Part shown: positions 6,341 through 14,136 of the stretch, in pieces
Numbering within the stretch: the first letter of the stretch is position 1
How the letters are laid out: each line of letters opens with the position of its first letter
Assembly (NCBI GenBank): GCA_900768105.1
Contig: CAAGBQ010000130.1
Location: 1 to 52,050 of the forward strand
Direction of reading: 5' to 3'
From: Oscillospiraceae bacterium
GTDB lineage: Bacteria; Bacillota; Clostridia; Oscillospirales; Ruminococcaceae
DNA: 52,050 bases
Notes under the pieces: model-generated
Told to the model about the DNA's origin: nothing
Database searches by the model: none
The model's input: the letters and a program-made list of their open reading frames with translations, nothing else
Program-made: the position numbers and the translations under genes

Positions 6341-7729
6341 TTATCCTTCTTTTCTTTTTATGGCGGCGAATGCCTCACCAATAGTGGAAACGCCGATAAG
6401 CTTTATTTTATAATCCGATTTACCAAGCTTTGTAATACACTGTTTCGGCAGAATTATTTCGGAAAATCCAAGCTTTTCGGCTTCATTTATCCTGCTTTCA
6501 GCGTGGGACACACTACGCAGCTCTCCGCCAAGACCTATTTCTCCGAATGCAACTATGCCATCGTCGATTACGGTATCGGTAAGGCTGGATATAAGCGCAA
6601 TTGCAACCGGAAGATCGGCGGCCGGCTCGTCAAGGCGAAGTCCACCGATAACATTGATATATGTATCCATATTTCCAAAGAAATATCCCGCTCTTTTTTC
6701 AAGTACGGCAATAAGCAACGCCGTGCGGTTTACATCAAAGCCGGTGGAGGTTCTTCGCGGAACACCGAATCCGGTTTTTGAAACAAGTGCCTGTACTTCC
6801 GCAAAAATCGGTCTTGTTCCCTCTATAACACAGCTTACGCAGGTTCCGGAAACATTAGTCGGCCGTTCGGAAAGCAGCGCCACCGATGGATTTTCCACCT
6901 CACAAAGCCCGTTTTCTCCCATTTCAAAAATGCCAATTTCGTTAGTCGAACCAAAACGGTTTTTTATCGCACGAAGAATACGGTAACTCAAAGTGCGTTC
7001 GCCCTCAAAATGCAAAACGGTATCTACAATGTGCTCCATAACCTTCGGACCGGCAATGGCACCGTCCTTGTTGACATGGCCGACAATGATAATCGGAATT
7101 TCTGCCCGTTTAGCAACCTTGGTTAAAATAGAGGTACATTCCTTGACTTGTGTAACGCTTCCGCTTGATGAAGATATGGCGGCGCAATTCATTGTTTGGA
7201 TGGAATCAACCATAACAATATCAGGTTTTTCTGCGGTTATGGCGTTTACAACCTGCCCTATATCGGTATACGGCGCAACGAGAAGGTTGCCTCCGGTAAC
7301 GCCAAGGCGTTTTGCACGAAGCTTCAGCTGGGCTTTGCTCTCTTCACCGGAAATATAAAGAATTTTAACTTTTTCACAAAGCTTGCCACAAATTTGAAGC
7401 AACATTGTGGATTTGCCTATTCCGGGGTCACCGCCAAGCAGGATTACGGAGCCCTTTACAATACCTCCGCCGAGTACGCGGTCAAGCTCTTTTATTCCGG
7501 TTATATAGCGGTATTCGGCGGCAACTTCTACATCATTTATACTTTCGATGGCTACGCAATCGTTGCTGTCGGAAACGATTCCGGCCGTTTTTTGTTTAGA
7601 CGGCGTTTCTTCGGAACGCACATCCTCCGAAAATGTATTCCATTCACCACATTCGGGACACTTTCCGTACCATTTAGGAGATTCGTATCCACATTCGGTA
7701 CAAACATAAACAGTTTTTAGTTTTCCCAT
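6341..7729 (-). CDS. radA: DNA repair protein RadA (Sms)
   Basis: RecA-like ATPase and DnaB-type helicase that promotes branch migration during recombinational repair. The 462-residue length is normal. Features in order: an N-terminal C4 zinc finger (C10, C13, C24, C27), a Walker A motif GDPGIGKST (residues 100-108), the RadA-specific KNRFG motif near residue 260, and a C-terminal Lon-protease-like domain (YINVIGGLRLDEPAADL, GEIGLGGELRSV). All key elements are intact. It starts two bases after the cwlD stop. Confidence 0.97.
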   Translation of the reverse strand: MGKLKTVYVCTECGYESPKWYGKCPECGEWNTFSEDVRSEETPSKQKTAGIVSDSNDCVAIESINDVEVAAEYRYITGIKELDRVLGGGIVKGSVILLGGDPGIGKSTMLLQICGKLCEKVKILYISGEESKAQLKLRAKRLGVTGGNLLVAPYTDIGQVVNAITAEKPDIVMVDSIQTMNCAAISSSSGSVTQVKECTSILTKVAKRAEIPIIIVGHVNKDGAIAGPKVMEHIVDTVLHFEGERTLSYRILRAIKNRFGSTNEIGIFEMGENGLCEVENPSVALLSERPTNVSGTCVSCVIEGTRPIFAEVQALVSKTGFGVPRRTSTGFDVNRTALLIAVLEKRAGYFFGNMDTYINVIGGLRLDEPAADLPVAIALISSLTDTVIDDGIVAFGEIGLGGELRSVSHAESRINEAEKLGFSEIILPKQCITKLGKSDYKIKLIGVSTIGEAFAAIKRKEG

Positions 7730-7731
7730 TT

Positions 7732-8451
7732 TTAACTTTCTTCCCTTTCTGCAAGATATTTTGCAGTACTTTCGGCAATTACGAAAGCGAGTTTATTTTG
7801 ATAATCTTCATCGGTGAGCATGGCTGCATCGCTGCTGTTTGATATAAAGCCGCATTCAGCGAGCACAGCGGGCTTCTTTGTATGGTAAAGGATATAAATA
7901 TCATCCGTTGCCTGCTTTATAACTCGATTATTTTCTGTTTGGAGTGCTGCGCGTATATTATCTTGCAATGCCTGCGCCAAAAGCTTGCTTTCGCTGTTTC
8001 CGCCGCTGTAAAAGATTTGAGCACCGTGAGCATTGCCGCCGAAAAAGTTTTGATGGATGGATATGAAGCATAGGCAATCGGTATCCTCAAGCATTTTAAA
8101 GCGGTTTTTAATGTCCGAAACCTTTTTTGCCCTTTGTGACGAAAGTCCTTCGTCACATGTCATTTTATCTTCGCTTCTTGTAAGCAGTGTTTTATATCCA
8201 AAAAAGCGAAGCACAGCATTTGTTTTAAGTGCTACGGAAAGGTTTATATCTTTTTCAAGGATTCCGCCTACGCCGATTGCTCCGCCGTCCTCTCCGCCAT
8301 GGCCGGCATCGAGAATTACCGGCGCTTCTTTCGGAAAATATACCGACGCAGCGATAAATGCGCCGTTTTTCGGAGCATATAAAAACGGAAGCGCAACGAT
8401 GCAAAACCCCGCAACGGAAACAAGGGTCGCCTTAACAATATTATATTTCAA
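7732..8451 (-). CDS. cwlD: N-acetylmuramoyl-L-alanine amidase, CwlD type
   Basis: Zinc amidase that cleaves the bond between N-acetylmuramic acid and L-alanine; CwlD of spore formers takes part in making muramic-delta-lactam in cortex peptidoglycan. An N-terminal hydrophobic segment (IVKATLVSVAGFCIVALPF) acts as signal or anchor. The Amidase_3 domain shows the zinc ligands in DAGHGGEDGG, in ILEKDIN and in SIHQN, and the catalytic glutamate in LAECGFISN. The frame is open to an ATG at 8475 without a ribosome binding site. A TTG at 8451 has AGGAGG eight bases before it and gives a normal start MKYNIVKATL, so it is preferred. First gene of a cwlD-radA-DUF6873 operon. CwlD is suggested by size and single domain; another amidase paralogue is possible. 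Confidence 0.82.
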   Translation of the reverse strand: MKYNIVKATLVSVAGFCIVALPFLYAPKNGAFIAASVYFPKEAPVILDAGHGGEDGGAIGVGGILEKDINLSVALKTNAVLRFFGYKTLLTRSEDKMTCDEGLSSQRAKKVSDIKNRFKMLEDTDCLCFISIHQNFFGGNAHGAQIFYSGGNSESKLLAQALQDNIRAALQTENNRVIKQATDDIYILYHTKKPAVLAECGFISNSSDAAMLTDEDYQNKLAFVIAESTAKYLAEREES

Positions 8452-8513
8452 AAAGCATTCCTCCTCTTTTACCATACTGAATAATACGGAGAAAAGGGCT
8501 TTTCAATGCCTAT

Positions 8514-8522
8514 ATTGTATCA
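8514..8522 (-). promoter_or_regulatory. Putative extended -10 promoter for the cwlD operon
   Basis: On the minus strand TGATACAAT (8522-8514) is an extended -10 about 65 bp before the TTG start; no good -35 is seen. A sporulation sigma factor could also be used; that cannot be decided here. Confidence 0.35.
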
Positions 8523-8600
8523 CAAAACAAAGACTTTGTATATTAAAAAATAGGTGTAAAAGCGCGTATATGAATAAATTAAAAATTTACGGTTAAATCA

Positions 8601-8651
8601 TTGACTTTTGTATGCTAAAGTGATAAAATCTATTGGCTGAATGATTCAGCC
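8601..8651 (+). promoter_or_regulatory. Promoter of yerC with a 17-bp palindrome at the transcription start
   Basis: TTGACT (8601-8606), a 17-bp spacer and TAAAAT (8624-8629) with an extended TG at 8621-8622. GGCTGAA (8635-8641) and TTCAGCC (8645-8651) form a perfect palindrome with a 3-base centre right where transcription should begin. This position suits an operator, possibly for YerC itself, which is a TrpR-like DNA-binding protein. Confidence 0.65.
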
Positions 8652-8676
8652 ATAAAATATTTTGAGGTGATGCTTT

Positions 8677-8979
8677 ATGAACAACCGTCTTAAAGATGAA
8701 AGCCTTGACAGCCTTTTTGAGGCAATACTTACTCTTCAAAACAAAGAGGAATGTTTCAGCTTTTTCCGTGACCTTTGCACCGCTCCGGAGCTTAAAACAA
8801 TGTCCCAGCGTTTTCATGTAGCGAAAATGCTTTCCGAGCACAGAGTTTACAGCGATATTGTTGAAGAAACCGGTGCTTCTACCGCTACCATAAGCAGGGT
8901 CAACCGTTCCCTTTCCGAAGATTATGATTCCTGCGGCGGATATGCTCTTGTTTTCAGCCGTCTTGAGGAAAAGAAATGA
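8677..8979 (+). CDS. yerC: YerC/YecD family TrpR-related protein
   Basis: A 100-residue protein of the TrpR superfamily found widely in Firmicutes, with a helix-turn-helix of the TrpR/DnaA-C type. The segment ELKTMSQRFHVAKMLSEHR followed by YSDIVEETGASTATISRVNR (about residues 42-82) is the classic pattern: a helix, then a recognition helix in TGASTATISRVNR. The regulated genes are not known for this family in general. GAGGTGAT precedes the ATG. It overlaps the downstream methyltransferase by four bases (ATGA), so the two are translationally coupled. Confidence 0.88.
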   Translation: MNNRLKDESLDSLFEAILTLQNKEECFSFFRDLCTAPELKTMSQRFHVAKMLSEHRVYSDIVEETGASTATISRVNRSLSEDYDSCGGYALVFSRLEEKK

Positions 8980-9725
8980 GCGACTACGGTGACTTTGCGC
9001 GTTTTTACGACAGGTTTACGCAAAATGTGGATTACCCTGCGCGAGCACGCTATTTTGATGCCGTAATTCAAAAATATAGTCCCGGTGCAAAGCTTTTGCT
9101 CGATCTTGCTTGCGGAACGGGTTCTTTAAGCTTTGAGCTTGAGAAGTACGGCTATGATATTGTTGCGGTGGATAATTCATATGAAATGCTTTCCGTTGCG
9201 GCAGAAAAGCGCGGAGAACTTGAAAGTGATGTGCTCTTTCTTTGCCAGGAAATGAGTGAACTTGACCTTTTCGGAACCATTGATGCAACGGTTTGCGCCC
9301 TTGACAGCATAAATCATATTCTTGATGAGGGCGAATTGCTTGATGTTTTTAAAAAGGTTTCGCTTTTTTCAAATAAGGGTGCAGCTTTCGTGTTTGATGT
9401 AAATACCGTATATAAGCACAAAAATATACTTGGGGACAACTGTTTCGTTTATGAAAACGGTGATACCTTCTGCGCGTGGCAGAACAGCCTTTCCGACGAC
9501 GGAGTTACAGTGGATATATCTCTCGACTTTTTTGATAAAGCGTCGGAGGATGGGCTTTATACCCGTTACAGCACGGATTTTTCAGAGCGTGCATATGAGA
9601 TAGATATGCTTAAATCCCTGCTCTGCGAATCCGGATTTGAGGTAAAAGCTGTGTTTGACGATGACAGCTTTCTTCCGTTGCGCAGCGACAGCCAGCGCGC
9701 GATATTTGTGGCGAAAAAAGTTTAA
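8976..9725 (+). CDS. Class I SAM-dependent methyltransferase
   Basis: A 249-residue Rossmann-fold methyltransferase. Motif I is LLDLACGTGSLS (about residues 41-52), followed by the acidic ribose-binding VAVDNSYEML. A DSINHIL motif and a LKSLLCESGFEVKAVFDDD C-terminal segment are typical of the ubiE/YrrT-like group. Substrate not deducible. It is coupled to yerC by a 4-base overlap. No terminator is seen after it before the tRNA promoter. Confidence 0.85.
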   Translation: MSDYGDFARFYDRFTQNVDYPARARYFDAVIQKYSPGAKLLLDLACGTGSLSFELEKYGYDIVAVDNSYEMLSVAAEKRGELESDVLFLCQEMSELDLFGTIDATVCALDSINHILDEGELLDVFKKVSLFSNKGAAFVFDVNTVYKHKNILGDNCFVYENGDTFCAWQNSLSDDGVTVDISLDFFDKASEDGLYTRYSTDFSERAYEIDMLKSLLCESGFEVKAVFDDDSFLPLRSDSQRAIFVAKKV

Positions 9726-9732
9726 AAAAGTA

Positions 9733-9761
9733 TTGACTTTTTAAATAATATATGATATTAT
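9733..9761 (+). promoter_or_regulatory. Promoter of tRNA-Val
   Basis: TTGACT (9733-9738), a 17-bp spacer and TATTAT (9756-9761), ending 13 bp before the tRNA. Confidence 0.75.
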
Positions 9762-9774
9762 AAATAAGTCGTTC

Positions 9775-9851
9775 GGGGGCATAGCTCAGCTGGTTAGAGC
9801 ACCTGCCTTACAAGCAGGGGGTCATAGGTTCGAGTCCTATTGTCCCCACCA
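9775..9851 (+). tRNA. tRNA-Val (anticodon TAC)
   Basis: A full cloverleaf of 77 nt with encoded CCA. The acceptor stem GGGGGCA pairs with TGTCCCC with one G-U, the D arm is GCTC-AGCTGGTTA-GAGC, the anticodon stem CCTGC/GCAGG surrounds TTACAA with anticodon TAC, and the T arm carries GGTTCGAGTCC. The single tRNA has its own promoter and terminator. Confidence 0.97.
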
Positions 9852-9892
9852 AAAAAGCTGTTTCTGCTTTTGCAGAAGCAGCTTTTTCTTTT
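9852..9892 (+). terminator. Intrinsic terminator of tRNA-Val
   Basis: A 16-bp stem (9852-9867 with 9872-9887, one G-U) closed by a TTTT loop and followed by CTTTTA; it begins one base after the CCA end. Confidence 0.9.
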
Positions 9893-9963
9893 ATTTCAGC
9901 AAGATAAGAACAGCGCGCGATTAAAATAATGATTATAATAGGAAGCAATGGAGGTACTTCATT

Positions 9964-10773
9964 ATGTACTATTATGAGATTATGCAGAAATGTGAAAGTT
10001 ATATAAAAAATAATTTGGAATATCCCCCTTCCGCAAAGGAACTTGCTGATATGTTCGGATATTCCCTGTATCATTTCTGTCATCTTTTTCGTGCTCATTT
10101 CGGAGTTTCCATTGGTGAATACATTTTGAAATGCAGGCTTGAGCACGCAGCGAAAAGTATACAAAATGGGATGAGCATCACAAATGCGGCCATGCGCGTG
10201 GGCTACGATACTCCTTCCGGATTTGCGAAGGCTTTTCGCAAAATGTACGGAATGAACGCCTCCGAGTATATAAGAACCTTAAGCAACACAGTAAAGGAGG
10301 TACTACATATGGATGTTAAATTTGAAAAGAAAGATGCTTTCTCTGCTCTCGGTTATTGCATAAAACCGGATGATAGCAACATTCGGGTAAAGGAAAATGG
10401 AGCATACTGGAGCAAACTCGACTTCGGCAAATACCCCAAATATCCTGCAAATCTTAAAGACAATGGTGAGGTTGCCGCTTGGATTCATCCGGATGAGATA
10501 AACGGTGGACTCAGCTATTTCTTCGGCTTTGAAACAAAAACCGACACCGCACCGGACGGTTTTGTCAAGCTTGATATTCCTACGGCAAGCTATGCTGTAT
10601 TTGAAGTTCCGGCAAATGTGAGTGATTCCGATTTTGCCGAAAAAATAAAGTCAGCATGGAAATATATTTTCGACGAATGGTTCGATACTTCTGACAAAAA
10701 GTTCGATGAAAGCAAAATGTGCTTTGAATATTATCTCGGCGAAAAAGCCTATATTTACATTCCGATAAAATAA
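9964..10773 (+). CDS. AraC-type regulator fused to a GyrI-like effector-binding domain
   Basis: A 269-residue transcription factor of the Rob/SoxS-like arrangement. Residues 1-105 form a two-helix-turn-helix AraC domain (SAKELADMFGYSLYHFCHLF and ITNAAMRVGYDTPSGFAKAF). Residues ~116-269 match the GyrI-like/AraC_E_bind domain (YYLGEKAYIYIPIK end), which binds amphipathic drugs or inducers. GGAGG (9950-9954) lies nine bases before the ATG. A second, near-perfect Shine-Dalgarno AAGGAGG (10294-10300) sits inside the gene, eight bases before an in-frame ATG at 10309 (M116), exactly at the start of the GyrI domain, so a free 154-residue effector-binding protein may also be made. Inducer and target genes unknown. 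Confidence 0.88.
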   Translation: MYYYEIMQKCESYIKNNLEYPPSAKELADMFGYSLYHFCHLFRAHFGVSIGEYILKCRLEHAAKSIQNGMSITNAAMRVGYDTPSGFAKAFRKMYGMNASEYIRTLSNTVKEVLHMDVKFEKKDAFSALGYCIKPDDSNIRVKENGAYWSKLDFGKYPKYPANLKDNGEVAAWIHPDEINGGLSYFFGFETKTDTAPDGFVKLDIPTASYAVFEVPANVSDSDFAEKIKSAWKYIFDEWFDTSDKKFDESKMCFEYYLGEKAYIYIPIK

Positions 10774-10797
10774 AAATACTCCAAACACCTTATGAAG

Positions 10798-10838
10798 AGA
10801 ATCGTGCAGGTCTTTACGACCTGCACGATTCTTTATTG
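10798..10838 (+). terminator. Intrinsic terminator after the AraC-GyrI gene
   Basis: A perfect 15-bp stem (10798-10812 with 10818-10832) with loop TTTAC, followed by TTATT on the plus strand. The minus strand has no T-run, but the hairpin may also end the convergent B12 operon whose last stop is at 10851. Confidence 0.8.
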
Positions 10839-10850
10839 CGCTTTATTTTA

Positions 10851-13800
10851 TTATTTTACCGCCGCTCCGGTGTTGGGGTTCACTTCCCTATTGGAGGTAT
10901 TTCCGGCCGCAGGAGGCGTTACGGAAATTGCATAACTGCCAAGAGGAGTTCCTGCCTCTCCGTTGAGTGTTACTTCGACATTTTCGGTATAGTCTACACT
11001 CATATAGTCCACGGTAAATTTATCGAAATAATCGCCGTTTTTATAGATATAATAAGTAATAACATCATTTTCCTCAACACGGACTTTGTATATATCCAAA
11101 AGTTCCGCATAGGTACAGTTAAGGTTCCACTTTATGGTGTAATTACTTTCGATAATTTGGTTTCCATAGAAAGTAAGAGCAAATGTAGGCTGTTTTTTGG
11201 ACTGCGCGGTGCTGCTGCCGGAATCGGCCTTTTTTACTTCGGGGCAGTTATAAATGAAGTTTACTCCGCGCTGCTTTTCGGAAACAGACGGTATTGTAAG
11301 CGTTACGCTTTCGCCGCAGGTTACGGTAAGCGGTTTTCCGACAATGGCACGGAAAGCGGTAGAGGAAACAACGGTGGCGGTTTGTGCTTTATATGCATCG
11401 GCATAAGTATAGCCGTGCTTTGCAGTAAGGAAATCGGAATATCCGTCGCTGCTTCCGACCTCAAGCGGACCGCCGTAAAGTGCCGCGCACTTTACGCCTT
11501 CATAATTAAAGATTGAAACATCGGAAACGACGGTAATTGTTCCGGTAGAATAGCCTTTTCCACCGGATTTTGCAGTAACGCGATAGGTTCCGGATTTATA
11601 TGCGGTTGTATAGTTTTGGTCAACCTTAAACTTGATTACATAAACATAGCTTTGGCATTTTACTTTATTAAGAGTGGTTTTGCCCTCAAGATTACGCTTT
11701 TCCGCAAGCTCTTTTGCTTTTGCGTAGGTAAGGTCTTTTTCTATCAGAGCGTCTTCTCCGTTTTGGCCAAGGCGGTAATCGTATACGGAATACAGTTCTC
11801 CGGCGGATTTGTATTTTTCGGGGTCAAAATTGATAATTTCCGCAGTAATAAGCCCGCTTACTTCCGCTTTGAGGTCAGTCATTTCAATGTCGGAGAGGAT
11901 TGCGGCATAGAAAGTGCCGCCCGCAGGTTTATTAACGAACATTACACCGTCGCTTTCGTTAAACTTCACGGTATCATTAAAGGAAATAAGTCCTCTTCTG
12001 GTTGGGTTTTCGGGGTCGAGGTCAATTACTTCAAGACCGGATTCCGATCCTCCGCGGATTGTCAGCTTTAAAGTGGTGGATGGTTGAGCAACAGTGGTTC
12101 CGGCTACACCGTCCTTGTCTTGATACAGAACATGCTCAAACCTTATCTGGAATACGGTATCGTCCTTTGTAAGCGGCTCTGTTGACCATGTAACATATTT
12201 GGTAACATCTTTTTGCATTCCATTGGAATAGTGCGCAATTATCTGCATACCGGTTGGGTCAAAGGTTTCCCCTACTCTGTAAGATGTTTTACTCGGTTTT
12301 TCGGCAACCTCAAGTTTTTCAATGGTGCTGCCAAGAACCATAAGGTATGCGCTGTCGTTTTTAAAGTACATAAATCCATCGGAATCCACAACAGGGGTGC
12401 AAATGCAGTACTGTGCATGAGCATCATATGGAGTGAAGAGAACATTAGGAGTTTCATAAGACTCTGTCTCCCCTGTTACAGGATTATAGTATTGCTCGGT
12501 GGCGGTTCCGTTTACAGGTTCTGTTGCACCGGGTCTGTCGCAAAGAACACGCAGCTTTCCGGGGGTAAAGTTATCAAACATATATATATAAACCGTGCCG
12601 TCGCCTTTGTCGTATGCCGTAGTGAGCACGGCACTTGTTTGAGGATATCCTTGGGTGGGAACGCTGTAAGCGATCTTCCATTCGTTAAGGTCGATAACGG
12701 TGATATTGTGACCGGAATACATACCAAATTGTGAAACACCGGAAACGCCTATATAGGCTCTTCCGTTGTAAATAGTGGGTGTGCTGGTGCTCATGGCAGG
12801 ATTTTCGGAAGAATCGCTGTAATTATCAAGCTTGATGTATTTAAGGGTATCTTCAAGAATGTCGCCGGTTGCTTCGTTAATTTCAACAGAATAAAAATAT
12901 CCGCCCTTTGAAGTAAAATAAAGCTTTCCGTTATTATGAGTTATGCAGCATCTTATATCACCGACATTCGGCATTACAACGGAGTCAACAACCTTACCGG
13001 TTCTTTTATCCATTGCGAGAAGCGATGCACGACCTGTAACATAACCACTTTTACCGTCATCAGTTCCAACAAAAAGATAGTCATCGGCGATATATGCTTC
13101 TGCCCAATAAAAACCGCCCTTTTTGGTATGTGTCCAAGTGGGAAGCTTTGCTTCCGTCTTATTTGTTGGGTCCTCATCGGTTACGGAAATGCAGACATAA
13201 TTGCCGTTTCTTGTTTCACCGCTCCAAAAACCGGTGTAGATATATCCGTCGCTGTATGTAATGGGGCAGTTCGGCTGGCCGCCAAGGACATCCTTATATA
13301 CCCAAAGTGATTCCAAAGTATCGGCATTAAACGCCTGAATTCTTCCGTTGGAAAGTCCGACAAAAATCATTCCTTCTGCATATGTAGGCGGAACGATTGC
13401 GAAGCTGGAGTTTCCGACCATTTTTGCGGAGGCTACGATTTCCCCGCTTATTTTGTCTACTTTAAAGATATTGGTGCTTGCGTAGCAGTAAATATATCCG
13501 TCAACGATTATCGGAGAGCTTGCTGCGCTGGTACCATATCCATCGCCGATTTTTTTTGCCCAATAAAGAACGGCGTCATTTCCGGTAATCGGGGTTTTTG
13601 CATTGATAACACCGTTATTATTGGAATCATAGCGGAAGGACGGCCATTCTGCGGTAAGCTTTTTGAATGAGGTTTCCGGCGCTCTTTCGAGGCTGACGGA
13701 AACCTCTTCATCGGCGGAAGCTGTGTATGAAACGCTCTGGCCAATATAGCCGCTTGCCGTTACAATATATGTATAGGTTTCGCCTTTTGTAAGAGTGAAG

Positions 13801-14114
13801 GCTCCGCCTTCGTCCTTAACTCTGCCATTGGAGCTGTTGATTACAAGAACCACTGCAGAGCTTGGAGAAAGCGTGAACCGAACGGAAACAGTTTCTCCTG
13901 CTTCATATGTGGCAACCGAGTTTTCGTCGGTCTCCTCATCCTTCGGTTCCGGATAGCTTTCCTCATTTGCAGGTTCCCCTTCCGATGCGGCATTGCTTTC
14001 TTCATTAAATGTAATGCTGTTAAGGCCGGAAGCAAACGCAGTTACAGAGGGTAAAAGAACGGTTGTGAAACAAAGAAGCAGTGCTAAAATTGTTTTTAAA
14101 AGATTCCTTTTCAT
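10851..14114 (-). CDS. Secreted PQQ-like beta-propeller protein with Ig-like domain
   Basis: A 1087-residue extracellular protein. Residues 1-28 are a Sec signal peptide (ending AFAS, no lipobox), followed by an acidic low-complexity linker (~30-65) and a small beta domain (~70-145). A PQQ-type propeller occupies ~155-610: it opens with the family hallmark EWPSFRYDSNNNGV and has repeats of the GYIYCYAS / VDKISGEIV / ATYAEGMIFVG type. A bacterial Ig-like domain follows (~630-720, KTSYRVGETFDPTGMQI), then ~350 residues of unassigned C-terminal beta-rich sequence. Nothing suggests PQQ-dependent catalysis; such propellers usually serve as binding or assembly scaffolds. No sortase motif or transmembrane tail. 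GGAGG precedes the ATG. It is the last of six genes behind the cobalamin riboswitch, 22 bases after the transglutaminase-fold gene. Confidence 0.8.
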   Translation of the reverse strand: MKRNLLKTILALLLCFTTVLLPSVTAFASGLNSITFNEESNAASEGEPANEESYPEPKDEETDENSVATYEAGETVSVRFTLSPSSAVVLVINSSNGRVKDEGGAFTLTKGETYTYIVTASGYIGQSVSYTASADEEVSVSLERAPETSFKKLTAEWPSFRYDSNNNGVINAKTPITGNDAVLYWAKKIGDGYGTSAASSPIIVDGYIYCYASTNIFKVDKISGEIVASAKMVGNSSFAIVPPTYAEGMIFVGLSNGRIQAFNADTLESLWVYKDVLGGQPNCPITYSDGYIYTGFWSGETRNGNYVCISVTDEDPTNKTEAKLPTWTHTKKGGFYWAEAYIADDYLFVGTDDGKSGYVTGRASLLAMDKRTGKVVDSVVMPNVGDIRCCITHNNGKLYFTSKGGYFYSVEINEATGDILEDTLKYIKLDNYSDSSENPAMSTSTPTIYNGRAYIGVSGVSQFGMYSGHNITVIDLNEWKIAYSVPTQGYPQTSAVLTTAYDKGDGTVYIYMFDNFTPGKLRVLCDRPGATEPVNGTATEQYYNPVTGETESYETPNVLFTPYDAHAQYCICTPVVDSDGFMYFKNDSAYLMVLGSTIEKLEVAEKPSKTSYRVGETFDPTGMQIIAHYSNGMQKDVTKYVTWSTEPLTKDDTVFQIRFEHVLYQDKDGVAGTTVAQPSTTLKLTIRGGSESGLEVIDLDPENPTRRGLISFNDTVKFNESDGVMFVNKPAGGTFYAAILSDIEMTDLKAEVSGLITAEIINFDPEKYKSAGELYSVYDYRLGQNGEDALIEKDLTYAKAKELAEKRNLEGKTTLNKVKCQSYVYVIKFKVDQNYTTAYKSGTYRVTAKSGGKGYSTGTITVVSDVSIFNYEGVKCAALYGGPLEVGSSDGYSDFLTAKHGYTYADAYKAQTATVVSSTAFRAIVGKPLTVTCGESVTLTIPSVSEKQRGVNFIYNCPEVKKADSGSSTAQSKKQPTFALTFYGNQIIESNYTIKWNLNCTYAELLDIYKVRVEENDVITYYIYKNGDYFDKFTVDYMSVDYTENVEVTLNGEAGTPLGSYAISVTPPAAGNTSNREVNPNTGAAVK

Positions 14115-14136
14115 TAAAAAATCCTCCGGTGTTCGC

